DNA of 42,205 bases from Bacteroides sp. An322. GTDB lineage: Bacteria > Bacteroidota > Bacteroidia > Bacteroidales > Bacteroidaceae. Every line of letters starts with the position of its first letter. Within the stretch, counting starts at the first letter, position 1. Both the position numbers and the translations under genes were made by a program. A model generated the notes under the pieces. The model was not told where the DNA came from, did not search any database, and saw only the letters and a program-made list of their open reading frames with translations. This document shows, in pieces, positions 1 to 6,993 of the stretch. The stretch lies in NCBI RefSeq assembly GCF_002161765.1, contig NZ_NFIN01000027.1, positions 1-42,205 on the forward strand, in the 5' to 3' direction.

Positions 1-144
1 ATTTCTTGAATTTATTTTTAAACGCATTGTAATACAGCCATTTACGGATGAATGATTTTTAATGAAAGGACTTAGGTGCACTGAACCGTACACATTATTA
101 TATTATATATGCAATAAACAATCCGATTTTAACAGACAAAAATA

Positions 145-220
145 CATACGGCTCTATCCAACGATAAAGCCGTATGCATCAACCAATGCAGCCTGCTTCA
201 TTAGCCTTCCAAGCAGGCTG
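145..220. repeat. Double hairpin, dispersed repeat copy 1
   Basis: Two adjacent inverted repeats are visible. CATACGGCT at 145-153 pairs with AGCCGTATG at 168-176, and CAGCCTGCTT at 189-198 pairs perfectly with AAGCAGGCTG at 211-220. The same CATACGGCT / AGCCGTATG arms recur at 11629-11706. The element lies just downstream of the thioesterase stop codon (minus strand), so it could also act as that gene's transcript end, but no T-run follows either hairpin. Bases 1-144 hold no gene I can support. Confidence 0.6.
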
Positions 221-246
221 TGTTCAAAAAGGCATATAAATACCAA

Positions 247-612
247 TTATAGCTTACTCATAAACCGTTCGCGGTCTACGATGTAGCGGATGTGGGTGGC
301 TTCGCCTACGGTGCCTTTGGTGTCGGATGCCGTGATGCGGAAGGTGAGTTTCCGTCCTTCCTCTTTTTCTAATACAGCTGTAGCCGACACTTCTTCGCCC
401 AGTGGCGAAGGCTTTACGTGGGTAGTCTCAATAAACGCCCCTACGGTAGTGGAGCCTTCGGGGAGTTGGTCTTTCGCCGCATTCATCGCGGCGTTCTCCA
501 TAAGCGCTACCAGTGCGGGGGTAGCGAATACTTCCATATCGCCCGAGCCTAAGGCTATAGCGGTGTTGGCGGAAGTTACTTTTGTCTTGCTGGTGTAAGT
601 TGGTTTTTCCAT
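247..612 (-). CDS. Thioesterase, hotdog fold, FlK-like
   Basis: A 121-residue protein resembling single-domain hotdog thioesterases of the fluoroacetyl-CoA thioesterase (FlK) type, which hydrolyse acyl-CoA thioesters in the cytoplasm. Visible features are the segment FATPALVALMENAAM, which carries the Thr and Glu expected at the active site of this group, and a later TTHVKPSP segment with the candidate catalytic His. The physiological acyl-CoA is unknown; in gut Bacteroidales such genes are usually annotated only as thioesterase. I start at the ATG at 612 (MEKPTY...); a longer reading would need a TTG at 645 inside the arm of the adjacent palindromic repeat. It is transcribed alone, downstream of the YbdG-type channel gene and separated from it by the 82-bp repeat. 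Confidence 0.8.
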   Translation of the reverse strand: MEKPTYTSKTKVTSANTAIALGSGDMEVFATPALVALMENAAMNAAKDQLPEGSTTVGAFIETTHVKPSPLGEEVSATAVLEKEEGRKLTFRITASDTKGTVGEATHIRYIVDRERFMSKL

Positions 613-644
613 TGCTATTGTTTTTTTTATCCATATTTCACTCA

Positions 645-738
645 ATTACCTGTAGGGGCAGGGTTCGCCTGCCCGAATGCGCCCACGGATGTATCGGTTG
701 ATGTACTCAGGCGGGCAGACCCCGCCCCTACAGGTAAT
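645..738. repeat. 82-bp palindromic repeat, full copy 1
   Basis: The core runs from TGTAGGGGC at 651 to GCCCCTACA ending at 732, 82 bp, and the arms extend to ATTACC (645-650) and GGTAAT (733-738). It holds nested GC-rich inverted repeats (GCCTGCCC near the left, GGCGGGCAGACCCCG near the right) in an AT-richer background. A second full copy of the same 82-bp length lies at 32472-32553 and a truncated copy at 9439-9492. No reading frame is present. It sits between the thioesterase and channel genes. Confidence 0.8.
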
Positions 739-745
739 CTGACAA

Positions 746-1954
746 TCATACATTTTTATTATCAGCAGCCCAAAATCTCGCCAAATCGCTTCCCGACGGG
801 TGCTGGTAAATGCACAAGCCGAAGCGGGGGAGGACGGCTATGAAGTGATTGAACAAATCGTTCTGTATGGCTTCATACTTCAGCCACTCGATGGTGTCGG
901 CGAAGCAATAGACCTCTAAGGGCAAGCCTTCTGGGGTGGGCTGCAACTGGCGCACCATAATCATCATGTCGTGGTTCACCTTTGGATTTTTCTGCAAATA
1001 AGCTAACAGATACATTCGGTATGCCTGCAGGTTGACCATCGGTTCCCCTCCTTCTTCAGGGGCTTCTATCCAGCCCTTTTCTACGTAGTTCCGCACTTCT
1101 TCACCGGTGCAGAAACGAACGGTGGTCATGTCGATGTAGAGCGAACGCTTGATGCGGCGCGAACCGTTCTCCCACATCCCGCGCCAGTTTTGGAACGAAT
1201 CGCTCACCAAGGCGTAGGGAGGGATGGTGGTGATGGTCTTGTCGAAGTTCTGCACCTTGACCGTGGTGAGCGACACTTCCAGCACATACCCGTCGGCACC
1301 GTATTTCGCCATCGTCACCCAGTCGCCCGGACGGAGCATATCGTTCGCCGAGAGCTGCACTCCAGCCACCAAACCCAAGATGCTATCTTTGAATATCAAC
1401 ATCAGCACCGCCGCCGACGCACCCAGCCCGGCAAGTATCGTCGCCGCGTTTTGGTCGATAAGGATGCTGATGATGAGGATGATGCCCACCGCTATCGCCA
1501 GCAAAAGCACCATCTGGTAAATGCCTTTCAAGGGACGGTAACGCAACGCCTCGTGCTCGCTCGATATCTCATAAATCGATTTCAAGAACGAGCGAATAAG
1601 CATCAGCGTCACGACAATCAGATAAATAAGGCACGCCTTCAGGAGAATGGCGAGCACGTGGGGATAACCGTCGAACACGAAAGGCAGCAGCAGGTAAAAG
1701 ATGATAGGCGGAATCATCCGCGAAAAGCTGTGCAGCATATCATCGTTGAACAAATAATCGTCCCACGTGGCTTTGGTCTTCGCCGTTATCTTCCGCACCG
1801 CCGGAATCAGCGCATGACGGAAGAGCTTGGTCACGATGTAGGAGACCAGCAGGATGGCGAGAATCATCGTCACCCGCGTGGTCCAGTTCAGATTCGCCTT
1901 ATCGATGCCCAAATCTAACAGGAGGCGGGCTATTTCTTCGTCTATATGTTCCAT
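746..1954 (-). CDS. Mechanosensitive ion channel, YbdG/MscS type
   Basis: A 402-residue inner-membrane protein of the MscS superfamily, closest in layout to E. coli YbdG, a miniconductance channel that releases osmolytes on hypo-osmotic shock. Four to five hydrophobic segments fill the N-terminal half. The pore-lining helix region (AATILAGLGASAAVLMLIF) is followed by the beta-domain signature DSILGLVAGVQLSANDMLRP and GDWVTMAKYGADGYVLEV. The motif TTIPPYALVSDSFQNWRGM and the later RRIKRSLYIDMTTVRF segment are YbdG-specific rather than general MscS. The C-terminal region (MVRQLQPTPEGLPLEVYCFA) also follows YbdG. The ATG start at 1954 is preceded by a good minus-strand TATATTTG box. Length matches the family (about 400-415). 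Confidence 0.9.
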   Translation of the reverse strand: MEHIDEEIARLLLDLGIDKANLNWTTRVTMILAILLVSYIVTKLFRHALIPAVRKITAKTKATWDDYLFNDDMLHSFSRMIPPIIFYLLLPFVFDGYPHVLAILLKACLIYLIVVTLMLIRSFLKSIYEISSEHEALRYRPLKGIYQMVLLLAIAVGIILIISILIDQNAATILAGLGASAAVLMLIFKDSILGLVAGVQLSANDMLRPGDWVTMAKYGADGYVLEVSLTTVKVQNFDKTITTIPPYALVSDSFQNWRGMWENGSRRIKRSLYIDMTTVRFCTGEEVRNYVEKGWIEAPEEGGEPMVNLQAYRMYLLAYLQKNPKVNHDMMIMVRQLQPTPEGLPLEVYCFADTIEWLKYEAIQNDLFNHFIAVLPRFGLCIYQHPSGSDLARFWAADNKNV

Positions 1955-1980
1955 AACAAGAATTATTTGGTTTAGCGAGG

Positions 1981-1988
1981 CAAATATA
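1981..1988 (-). promoter_or_regulatory. Bacteroidetes -7 box for the channel gene
   Basis: Reading the minus strand, TATATTTG fits the TANNTTTG -7 consensus about 27 nt upstream of the start codon at 1954. No clear TTTG -33 box is seen at the expected 19-21 bp upstream spacing. Confidence 0.5.
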
Positions 1989-2046
1989 CGAAGCTTTTTT
2001 CATATATTTAGCCACGAAAAGATGTATAACCTGTTAAGATTCGCTT

Positions 2047-2238
2047 ATGGCACGCATTTATTCTTCCTTTTTCATCGGAATCTGCCTCATCCTGACCGCT
2101 CATCCGCGATAACGTAGCCTACGAAAAACAAGTATCCTGCCCGAAAATTCTTTATCCGAATTTCATATCAAACTGAACGACGGATCCATACTTTCCACTT
2201 CCGCATCAAAACAACTCATCGAAGACACTGAAAAATGA
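2047..2238 (+). pseudogene. Possible remnant of a small secreted protein
   Basis: Within the 386-nt gap between the channel gene and etfB, one frame reads from ATG 2047 as a hydrophobic, signal-peptide-like stretch (MARIYSSFFIGICLILTAHP), meets TAA at 2110-2112, and continues in the same frame as a protein-like sequence (FHIKLNDGSILSTSASKQL) to TGA at 2236-2238. This is what a small secreted protein gene with one in-frame stop would look like. No family is recognised and the frame may be chance. The rest of the gap holds the two promoters and a short tandem repeat. Confidence 0.2.
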
Positions 2239-2270
2239 ATAATGAATAGTTAATAATGAATAGTTAATAG
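2234..2270. repeat. Short AT-rich tandem repeat
   Basis: A 14-bp unit, ATGAATAGTTAATA, occurs twice in tandem (about 2241-2269) preceded by a partial unit. It lies immediately upstream of the etfB -7 box, so it spans the place where upstream promoter contacts would be. AT-rich repeats of this kind are common between Bacteroides genes. Confidence 0.6.
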
Positions 2271-2291
2271 TGAAAAAACAAATGCTTTCAT

Positions 2292-2299
2292 TAACTTTG
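2292..2299 (+). promoter_or_regulatory. Bacteroidetes -7 box for etfB operon
   Basis: TAACTTTG matches TANNTTTG and lies about 42 nt upstream of the etfB ATG. A matching TTTG -33 box is not evident because the region upstream is the AT-rich tandem repeat. Confidence 0.5.
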
Positions 2300-2340
2300 C
2301 AGGCAATAAAATAATATTACTAATACCAAAATAAATAATC

Positions 2341-3228
2341 ATGAGTTTGAAAATTGTAGTTTTGGCAAAACAAGTACCAGACACACGCAGTGTAGGGAAA
2401 GACGCCATGAATGCCGACGGCACCATCAACCGCTCGGCTCTTCCGGCAATATTCAACCCGGAAGACCTGAACGCCTTGGAACAGGCACTCAGACTGAAAG
2501 ACACACATCCCGGCTCTACGGTCACCATGCTGACTATGGGTCCCGGACGTGCCGCTGAAATCATTCGTGAAGGACTTTACAGAGGCGCCGACAACGGCTA
2601 TCTGCTGACCGACCGCGCTTTTGCCGGAGCCGATACGCTGGCTACATCGTATGCCCTCGCCACGGCCATCCGCAAGATAGGCGATTATGACATCATCATC
2701 GGCGGACGCCAAGCCATCGACGGTGATACAGCTCAGGTAGGCCCGCAAGTAGCAGAGAAATTAGGCTTGCCCCAAGTGACTTACGTAGAGGAAATCGAAG
2801 AAGTGAACGGCAAGTCTATCCGCGTGAAACGCCACATCGACGGAGGTGTGGAAACCGTAGAAGGCCCGCTCCCCATCGTATTGACCGTGAACGGAAGCGC
2901 AGCCCCTTGCCGCCCGCGCAACGCCAAATTAGTGATGAAATACAAACGTGCCTTGGGAGGACAAGAAAAAGCAGCCCTCACCAAAGACGGAGCCGCACTG
3001 CCCTACGCGGACTTGTACGAGAAACATCCGTACCTGAACATCACCGAATGGAGCGTAGCCGACGTAAACGGCGACACGAAACAATGCGGTCTGTCGGGCT
3101 CGCCCACCAAAGTGAAGAAAATCGAGAACATCATTTTCCAAGCAAAGGAAAGCAAGACCCTGACGGGAAGCGACGCGGATGTAGAAAACCTGATTGTAGA
3201 ACTGTTGGCTAACCACACTATCGGATAA
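2341..3228 (+). CDS. etfB: Electron transfer flavoprotein, beta subunit
   Basis: EtfB pairs with EtfA to form the FAD- and AMP- or FAD-binding heterodimer that carries electrons between acyl-CoA dehydrogenases and other redox partners in the cytoplasm. Family features are the N-terminal KIVVLAKQVPDTRSV, the early NPEDLNALEQALRLKD, and the nucleotide-binding signature around YDIIIGGRQAIDGDTAQVGP followed by EKLGLPQVTYVEEIE. The 295 residues are somewhat longer than the classical 250-260 form, as is usual for the Bacteroidetes type. The stop is 4 nt before the etfA start, and the acyl-CoA dehydrogenase gene follows, so the three genes make a redox operon. Which electron acceptor it serves in an anaerobe is not visible. 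Confidence 0.95.
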   Translation: MSLKIVVLAKQVPDTRSVGKDAMNADGTINRSALPAIFNPEDLNALEQALRLKDTHPGSTVTMLTMGPGRAAEIIREGLYRGADNGYLLTDRAFAGADTLATSYALATAIRKIGDYDIIIGGRQAIDGDTAQVGPQVAEKLGLPQVTYVEEIEEVNGKSIRVKRHIDGGVETVEGPLPIVLTVNGSAAPCRPRNAKLVMKYKRALGGQEKAALTKDGAALPYADLYEKHPYLNITEWSVADVNGDTKQCGLSGSPTKVKKIENIIFQAKESKTLTGSDADVENLIVELLANHTIG

Positions 3229-3232
3229 GACT

Positions 3233-4252
3233 ATGAATAATGTATTTGTATATTGTGAGATGGACGGCACACACGTTGCCGATGTCAGTCTCGAACTGTT
3301 AACGAAAGGACGCAAATTAGCGAATGAATTAGGATGCCAACTGGAAGCCATCTGTGCCGGAAGCGGACTTGCCGATGTAGAGAAACAAGTGCTTCCTTAC
3401 GGCACAGACCGTGTGCATGTGTTCGATGCTCCGGGGCTGTTCCCCTACACTTCCCTGCCCCATACTTCTATCTTGGTGAACCTCTTCAAGGAAGAAAAGC
3501 CTCAAATCTGCCTAATGGGCGCAACGGTCATCGGACGCGACTTGGGTCCGCGCGTATCTTCCGCCCTGACCAGTGGACTTACCGCCGACTGCACCCAATT
3601 AGAGATAGGCGACCACGAAGACAAGAAAGCGGGCGTTACGTATAAGAACCTCCTCTATCAAATCCGTCCGGCATTCGGAGGAAACATCGTGGCTACGATC
3701 GTCAATCCCGAACACCGCCCGCAAATGGCTACGGTGCGCGAGGGCGTGATGAAGAAAGAAATCCTCAACGAGAACTATCAAGGCGAAGTCATCCGCCACG
3801 ATGTAGCGAAGTATGTGCCCGAAACCGATTATGTGGTGAAGGTCATCGACCGCCACGTGGAAAAGGCGAAACACAACCTGAAAGGCTCGCCCATCGTAGT
3901 AGCCGGAGGTTACGGTATGGGAAGCAAAGAGGGCTTCGACATGCTCTTCGAATTAGCTAAAGAACTTCACGCCGAAGTAGGCGCGAGCCGTGCCGCCGTA
4001 GATGCCGGCTTCTGTGACCACGACCGCCAAATCGGCCAAACCGGTGTAACCGTTCATCCGAAACTCTACATCGCTTGCGGCATCAGCGGGCAAATCCAGC
4101 ACATCGCCGGAATGCAAGACGCAGGCATCATCATTTCGGTGAATAGCGACCCGAATGCGCCGATTAACGCGATAGCGGATTACGTGATTAATGGAACGGT
4201 GGAAGAGGTAATTCCGAAGATGATTAAATACTACAAGAAGAACAGCAAGTAA
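3233..4252 (+). CDS. etfA: Electron transfer flavoprotein, alpha subunit
   Basis: The 339-residue partner of EtfB. The N-terminal half has the usual ETF alpha/beta fold with the LMGATVIGRDLGPRVSSAL segment. The C-terminal half is the FAD-binding domain, recognisable by PIVVAGGYGMGSKEGFDML, GASRAAVDAGFCDHDRQIGQ, TGVTVHPKLYIACGISGQ and IISVNSDPNAPI. The gene begins 4 nt after etfB, indicating translational coupling. Downstream the operon is interrupted by the GGAGTTA element (4263-4761) before the acyl-CoA dehydrogenase gene. Only 10 nt separate the etfA stop from the element. Confidence 0.96.
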   Translation: MNNVFVYCEMDGTHVADVSLELLTKGRKLANELGCQLEAICAGSGLADVEKQVLPYGTDRVHVFDAPGLFPYTSLPHTSILVNLFKEEKPQICLMGATVIGRDLGPRVSSALTSGLTADCTQLEIGDHEDKKAGVTYKNLLYQIRPAFGGNIVATIVNPEHRPQMATVREGVMKKEILNENYQGEVIRHDVAKYVPETDYVVKVIDRHVEKAKHNLKGSPIVVAGGYGMGSKEGFDMLFELAKELHAEVGASRAAVDAGFCDHDRQIGQTGVTVHPKLYIACGISGQIQHIAGMQDAGIIISVNSDPNAPINAIADYVINGTVEEVIPKMIKYYKKNSK

Positions 4253-4262
4253 TCTTTCCTTT

Positions 4263-4761
4263 GGAGTTAAAAGGAGTTATTTCAAGGAGTTAAAAGGAGT
4301 TAGAAGCCAATAGTTTTACTTATGACACAAAGTTTCAAAGACATTTTAGCTTGGAAGAAAGCACATGAATTCGTTTTAAACGTCTATCGGGCAACAAACG
4401 ATTTTCCTACGCATGAGCGCTTTGGCTTATGTTCACAATTTCAACGGGCTGCAGTGTCTATTCCTGCCAATATCGCCGAAGGTTATAGGAAACTAAGCAA
4501 AGCCGATAAACTCCGTTTCTTGAATATCGCACAAGGCAGCTTGGAAGAGTGCCGATATTATATCCTTCTCTCTAAAGATTTAAATTACATAACTGATAGC
4601 ATTTATTACGAATTAACAAAGAGTATAGAAGATGTAAGTTTTTTGCTTAATGCTTATTGCAAAGGCATTATCAACAAAAGATGGGAAGAATAAAAGGAAT
4701 TAAAACAACCAAACATTTGGCTTATAACTCCTTCTAACTCCCTATAACTCCTTCTAACTCC
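4263..4761. mobile_element. GGAGTTA inverted-repeat element carrying a four-helix-bundle ORF
   Basis: The left arm (4263-4309, 47 nt) holds four GGAGTT units and ends GAAGCCA. The right arm (4718-4761, 44 nt) is its imperfect inverted complement, beginning TGGCTTATAACTCC and holding four AACTCC units. The arms align end to end with one 3-nt gap and few mismatches. Between them lies one ORF, 4322-4693. Two ORF-less relatives with the same inner ends (GAAGCC-A/T-ATA on the left, TTGGC on the right) sit at 6500-6606 and 33902-34052. The whole unit is placed between etfA and the acyl-CoA dehydrogenase gene. Seen: arms and shared termini. Inferred: that it moves. No target duplication or transposase is visible. 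Confidence 0.65.
4322..4693 (+). CDS. Four-helix-bundle protein, 23S rRNA intervening-sequence (S23) family
   Basis: A 123-residue, all-helical protein of the S23/IVP family, first known from ORFs inside intervening sequences of 23S rRNA and related to the Avd accessory protein of diversity-generating retroelements. Recognisable parts are the N-terminal FKDILAWKKAHEFVLNVY, the central FGLCSQFQRAAVSIPANIAE followed by GYRKLSKADKLRFLNIA, and the GSLEECRYYILLSKDLNYI segment; these conserved positions define the family. Its biochemical activity is not established; Avd relatives bind nucleic acid. It stands in the middle of an otherwise tight redox operon and within 13-25 nt of each arm of an inverted repeat, so it looks like cargo of that element rather than a partner of Etf. 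It is shorter on GC-rich codons than the flanking genes. Confidence 0.9.
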   Translation: MTQSFKDILAWKKAHEFVLNVYRATNDFPTHERFGLCSQFQRAAVSIPANIAEGYRKLSKADKLRFLNIAQGSLEECRYYILLSKDLNYITDSIYYELTKSIEDVSFLLNAYCKGIINKRWEE

Positions 4762-4777
4762 TAAAATAAAAAGAACT

Positions 4778-6487
4778 ATGCCAAACTTTTATACTGAACA
4801 TCCCGAACTCAAGTTCCATCTCAATAATCCGATGATGGAACGCATCTGCGAGCTGAAGGAACGCGGATACAGAGATAAAGAACAGTATGACTATGCGCCG
4901 CAAGATTATGCCGACGCACTCGACTCATACGACAAAGTGTTGGAAATTACCGGAGAGATTACCGGTGAAGTAATTGCAGCCAATGCTGAAGGCGTAGACC
5001 AAGAAGGTCCGCACCATGCCAACGGACGGGTGGAATACGCTTCGGGAACGAAACAGAACCTCGATGCGATGGTGAAAGCCGGACTGAACGGAATGACGAT
5101 GCCGCGCCGCTTCGGAGGACTGAACTTCCCGATTACCCCATACACCATGTGCGCCGAAATCGTGGCACAAGCCGATGCAGGATTCGGAAACATCTGGTCA
5201 TTACAGGATTGTATCGAAACCCTGTATGAATTCGGAGACGAAGACCAGCACAGCCGTTTCATCCCGCGCATCTGTGCCGGAGAAACCATGTCGATGGACT
5301 TGACCGAACCCGATGCTGGAAGCGACCTGCAAAGCGTGATGCTGAAAGCCACTTACGATGAAGCCAATAATTGCTGGCGCCTGAACGGCGTGAAGCGTTT
5401 CATCACCAATGGAGACGCTAACCTGCACTTGGTATTGGCTCGTTCGGAAGAAGGTACGCACGACGGACGTGGACTTTCGATGTTCATCTACGATAAGAAC
5501 GACGGAGGTGTGGACGTGCGCCGCATCGAAAACAAATTAGGCATCCACGGCTCGCCCACCTGCGAATTGGTGTATAAGAATGCGAAAGCCGAACTCTGCG
5601 GAGACCGCAAATTGGGACTTATCAAGTACGTGATGGCATTGATGAACGGTGCTCGCTTAGGCATCGCCGCCCAATCGGTAGGATTAAGCCAAGCCGCTTA
5701 CAACGAAGGACTTGCATACGCTAAAGACCGTAAGCAGTTCGGTAAAGCCATCATCGAATTCCCCGCCGTATATGACATGTTGGCTACAATGAAAGCGAAA
5801 CTCGACGCCGGACGTGCCTTGCTCTACCAAACCTCACGCTATGTGGACATCTATAAGGCATTGGACGACATCGCCCGCGAACGCAAACTGACTCCCGAAG
5901 AACGTCAGGAGCAGAAACGGTATGCGAAGTTAGCGGATAGCTTCACCCCGTTAGCTAAGGGCATGAACTCGGAATACGCCAACCAAAACGCATACGATTG
6001 CATCCAAATCCACGGAGGTTCGGGCTTCATGATGGAATATGCTTGCCAACGCATCTACCGCGACGCACGCATCACCAGCATCTACGAAGGAACGACCCAA
6101 CTCCAAACCGTAGCCGCTATCCGGTACGTGACCAACGGCTCGTATGCCGCTACCCTACACGAGTATGAAGCCATTCCTTGCGCACCCGAATACCAAGGCT
6201 ATATGGACCGCCTGAAAGCGATGACCGGGAAATTGGAAGCTTGTACCGCTAAGATTAAGGAAGCGCAAAACCAAGAGTTGCTCGACTTCACCTCACGCCG
6301 GCTTTATGAAATGGCTGCGGTTTGCGTGATGAGCCACTTGCTCTTACAAGACGCTACGAAAGCTCCCGAACTCTTCGCCAAGTCGCTCGACGTATATGTA
6401 AACTATGCCGAAGCCGAAGTGGAAAAGCACCATAGCTTTATCCAAAACTTCGATGCGGAATCATTAGCGAATTATCGGAAGGCTTGA
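4778..6487 (+). CDS. Acyl-CoA dehydrogenase
   Basis: A 569-residue FAD-dependent acyl-CoA dehydrogenase that would pass electrons to the EtfAB encoded just upstream. The substrate-binding helices and the flavin loop SMDLTEPDAGSDLQSV (about 172-187) are clear, as is FITNGDANLHLVLARSEE. RKQFGKAI (about 318-325) and the C-terminal IHGGSGFMMEY lead to the catalytic loop SIYEGTTQ, in which Glu437 is the expected base. About 120 residues after this loop correspond to the acetyl-CoA-dehydrogenase-like C-terminal domain, making it longer than the 380-residue short-chain enzymes. The natural acyl-CoA cannot be read from sequence. The start at 4778 is 16 nt after the right arm of the GGAGTTA element. 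Confidence 0.93.
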   Translation: MPNFYTEHPELKFHLNNPMMERICELKERGYRDKEQYDYAPQDYADALDSYDKVLEITGEITGEVIAANAEGVDQEGPHHANGRVEYASGTKQNLDAMVKAGLNGMTMPRRFGGLNFPITPYTMCAEIVAQADAGFGNIWSLQDCIETLYEFGDEDQHSRFIPRICAGETMSMDLTEPDAGSDLQSVMLKATYDEANNCWRLNGVKRFITNGDANLHLVLARSEEGTHDGRGLSMFIYDKNDGGVDVRRIENKLGIHGSPTCELVYKNAKAELCGDRKLGLIKYVMALMNGARLGIAAQSVGLSQAAYNEGLAYAKDRKQFGKAIIEFPAVYDMLATMKAKLDAGRALLYQTSRYVDIYKALDDIARERKLTPEERQEQKRYAKLADSFTPLAKGMNSEYANQNAYDCIQIHGGSGFMMEYACQRIYRDARITSIYEGTTQLQTVAAIRYVTNGSYAATLHEYEAIPCAPEYQGYMDRLKAMTGKLEACTAKIKEAQNQELLDFTSRRLYEMAAVCVMSHLLLQDATKAPELFAKSLDVYVNYAEAEVEKHHSFIQNFDAESLANYRKA

Positions 6488-6499
6488 TGAATGGAATAA

Positions 6500-6606
6500 G
6501 GAGTTAAAAGGAGTTATTGCAAGGAGTAAAAAGGAGTTAAAAGCCAATACTTTCTCTATGCTATTGGCATTTAACTCCTGCCGAAGGCATAACTCCTTCT
6601 AACTCC
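6500..6606. repeat. GGAGTTA inverted-repeat element without ORF, copy 2
   Basis: Left arm GGAGTT units at 6500-6546 end in AAGCCAATA, and the right arm begins TATTGGC and runs to AACTCC at 6606. The inner stem GCCAATA / TATTGGC closes a 12-nt loop where copy 1 holds its ORF. The right arm contains a small extra hairpin (TGCC GAA GGCA). It lies 12 nt downstream of the acyl-CoA dehydrogenase stop and probably serves as the operon's transcript end. Confidence 0.75.
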
Positions 6607-6630
6607 TTTTTACTAACAAGTTACGGATAT

Positions 6631-6990
6631 TCATTCTTCATTTATCCTTGTTTTCCGCTCCAGCCACCAATAAAGCACGCCTAAGCATACGATAGATACA
6701 GATATGGGCAAGAAAAACAAGAACGTATCATGCGAAGGCAAACTTTGGCACAGGGCTTGCCACATACGGCTCAGGGCAACGCCATACACCTTTATTATAT
6801 AATAGAAAAGACCACCCAAGGCACATACGCAAAATATCACTAATGCTAAACGAAGCCTGAACTCTTCACGACGTTCGCAGGCGTATGCCTCTTCACGCAC
6901 CTGCTGCATCATGCGGTACGTAAAATTGCAGGGCAACCGATAAGCCGGTTGGCTCTTTATCGCTTTCTTTAGTCCTTTGTCTATAGTCAT
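6631..6990 (-). CDS. Small membrane protein next to ECF sigma, possible anti-sigma factor
   Basis: A 119-residue protein with two hydrophobic segments (about residues 48-67 and 90-109) and a basic, Arg/Glu-rich cytoplasmic N-terminal part. It starts 3 nt after the stop of the sigma factor gene, so the two are certainly cotranscribed. Small membrane partners encoded directly after an ECF sigma gene are often anti-sigma factors, but no zinc-binding anti-sigma (HXXXCXXC) motif or FecR domain is visible, so the role is inferred only from position. The lone Cys in the N-terminal region does not form a motif. No family is recognised with confidence. Confidence 0.7.
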   Translation of the reverse strand: MTIDKGLKKAIKSQPAYRLPCNFTYRMMQQVREEAYACERREEFRLRLALVIFCVCALGGLFYYIIKVYGVALSRMWQALCQSLPSHDTFLFFLPISVSIVCLGVLYWWLERKTRINEE

Positions 6991-6993
6991 GGC

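Noticed and set aside
62..286. A 74-codon plus-strand reading frame
   Set aside because: It runs across two hairpins and into the end of the thioesterase gene, has no protein-like composition and no promoter.
1190..1918. A long plus-strand frame opposite the channel gene
   Set aside because: It is rich in Arg, His and Gln as expected for antisense of a real gene, and the minus-strand protein is a clear YbdG homologue.
4263..4309. Iterated AAGGAGTT units as ribosome binding sites
   Set aside because: The nearest unit is about 20 nt from the ORF start, Bacteroidales rarely use Shine-Dalgarno pairing, and the same units occur in both orientations in ORF-less copies.
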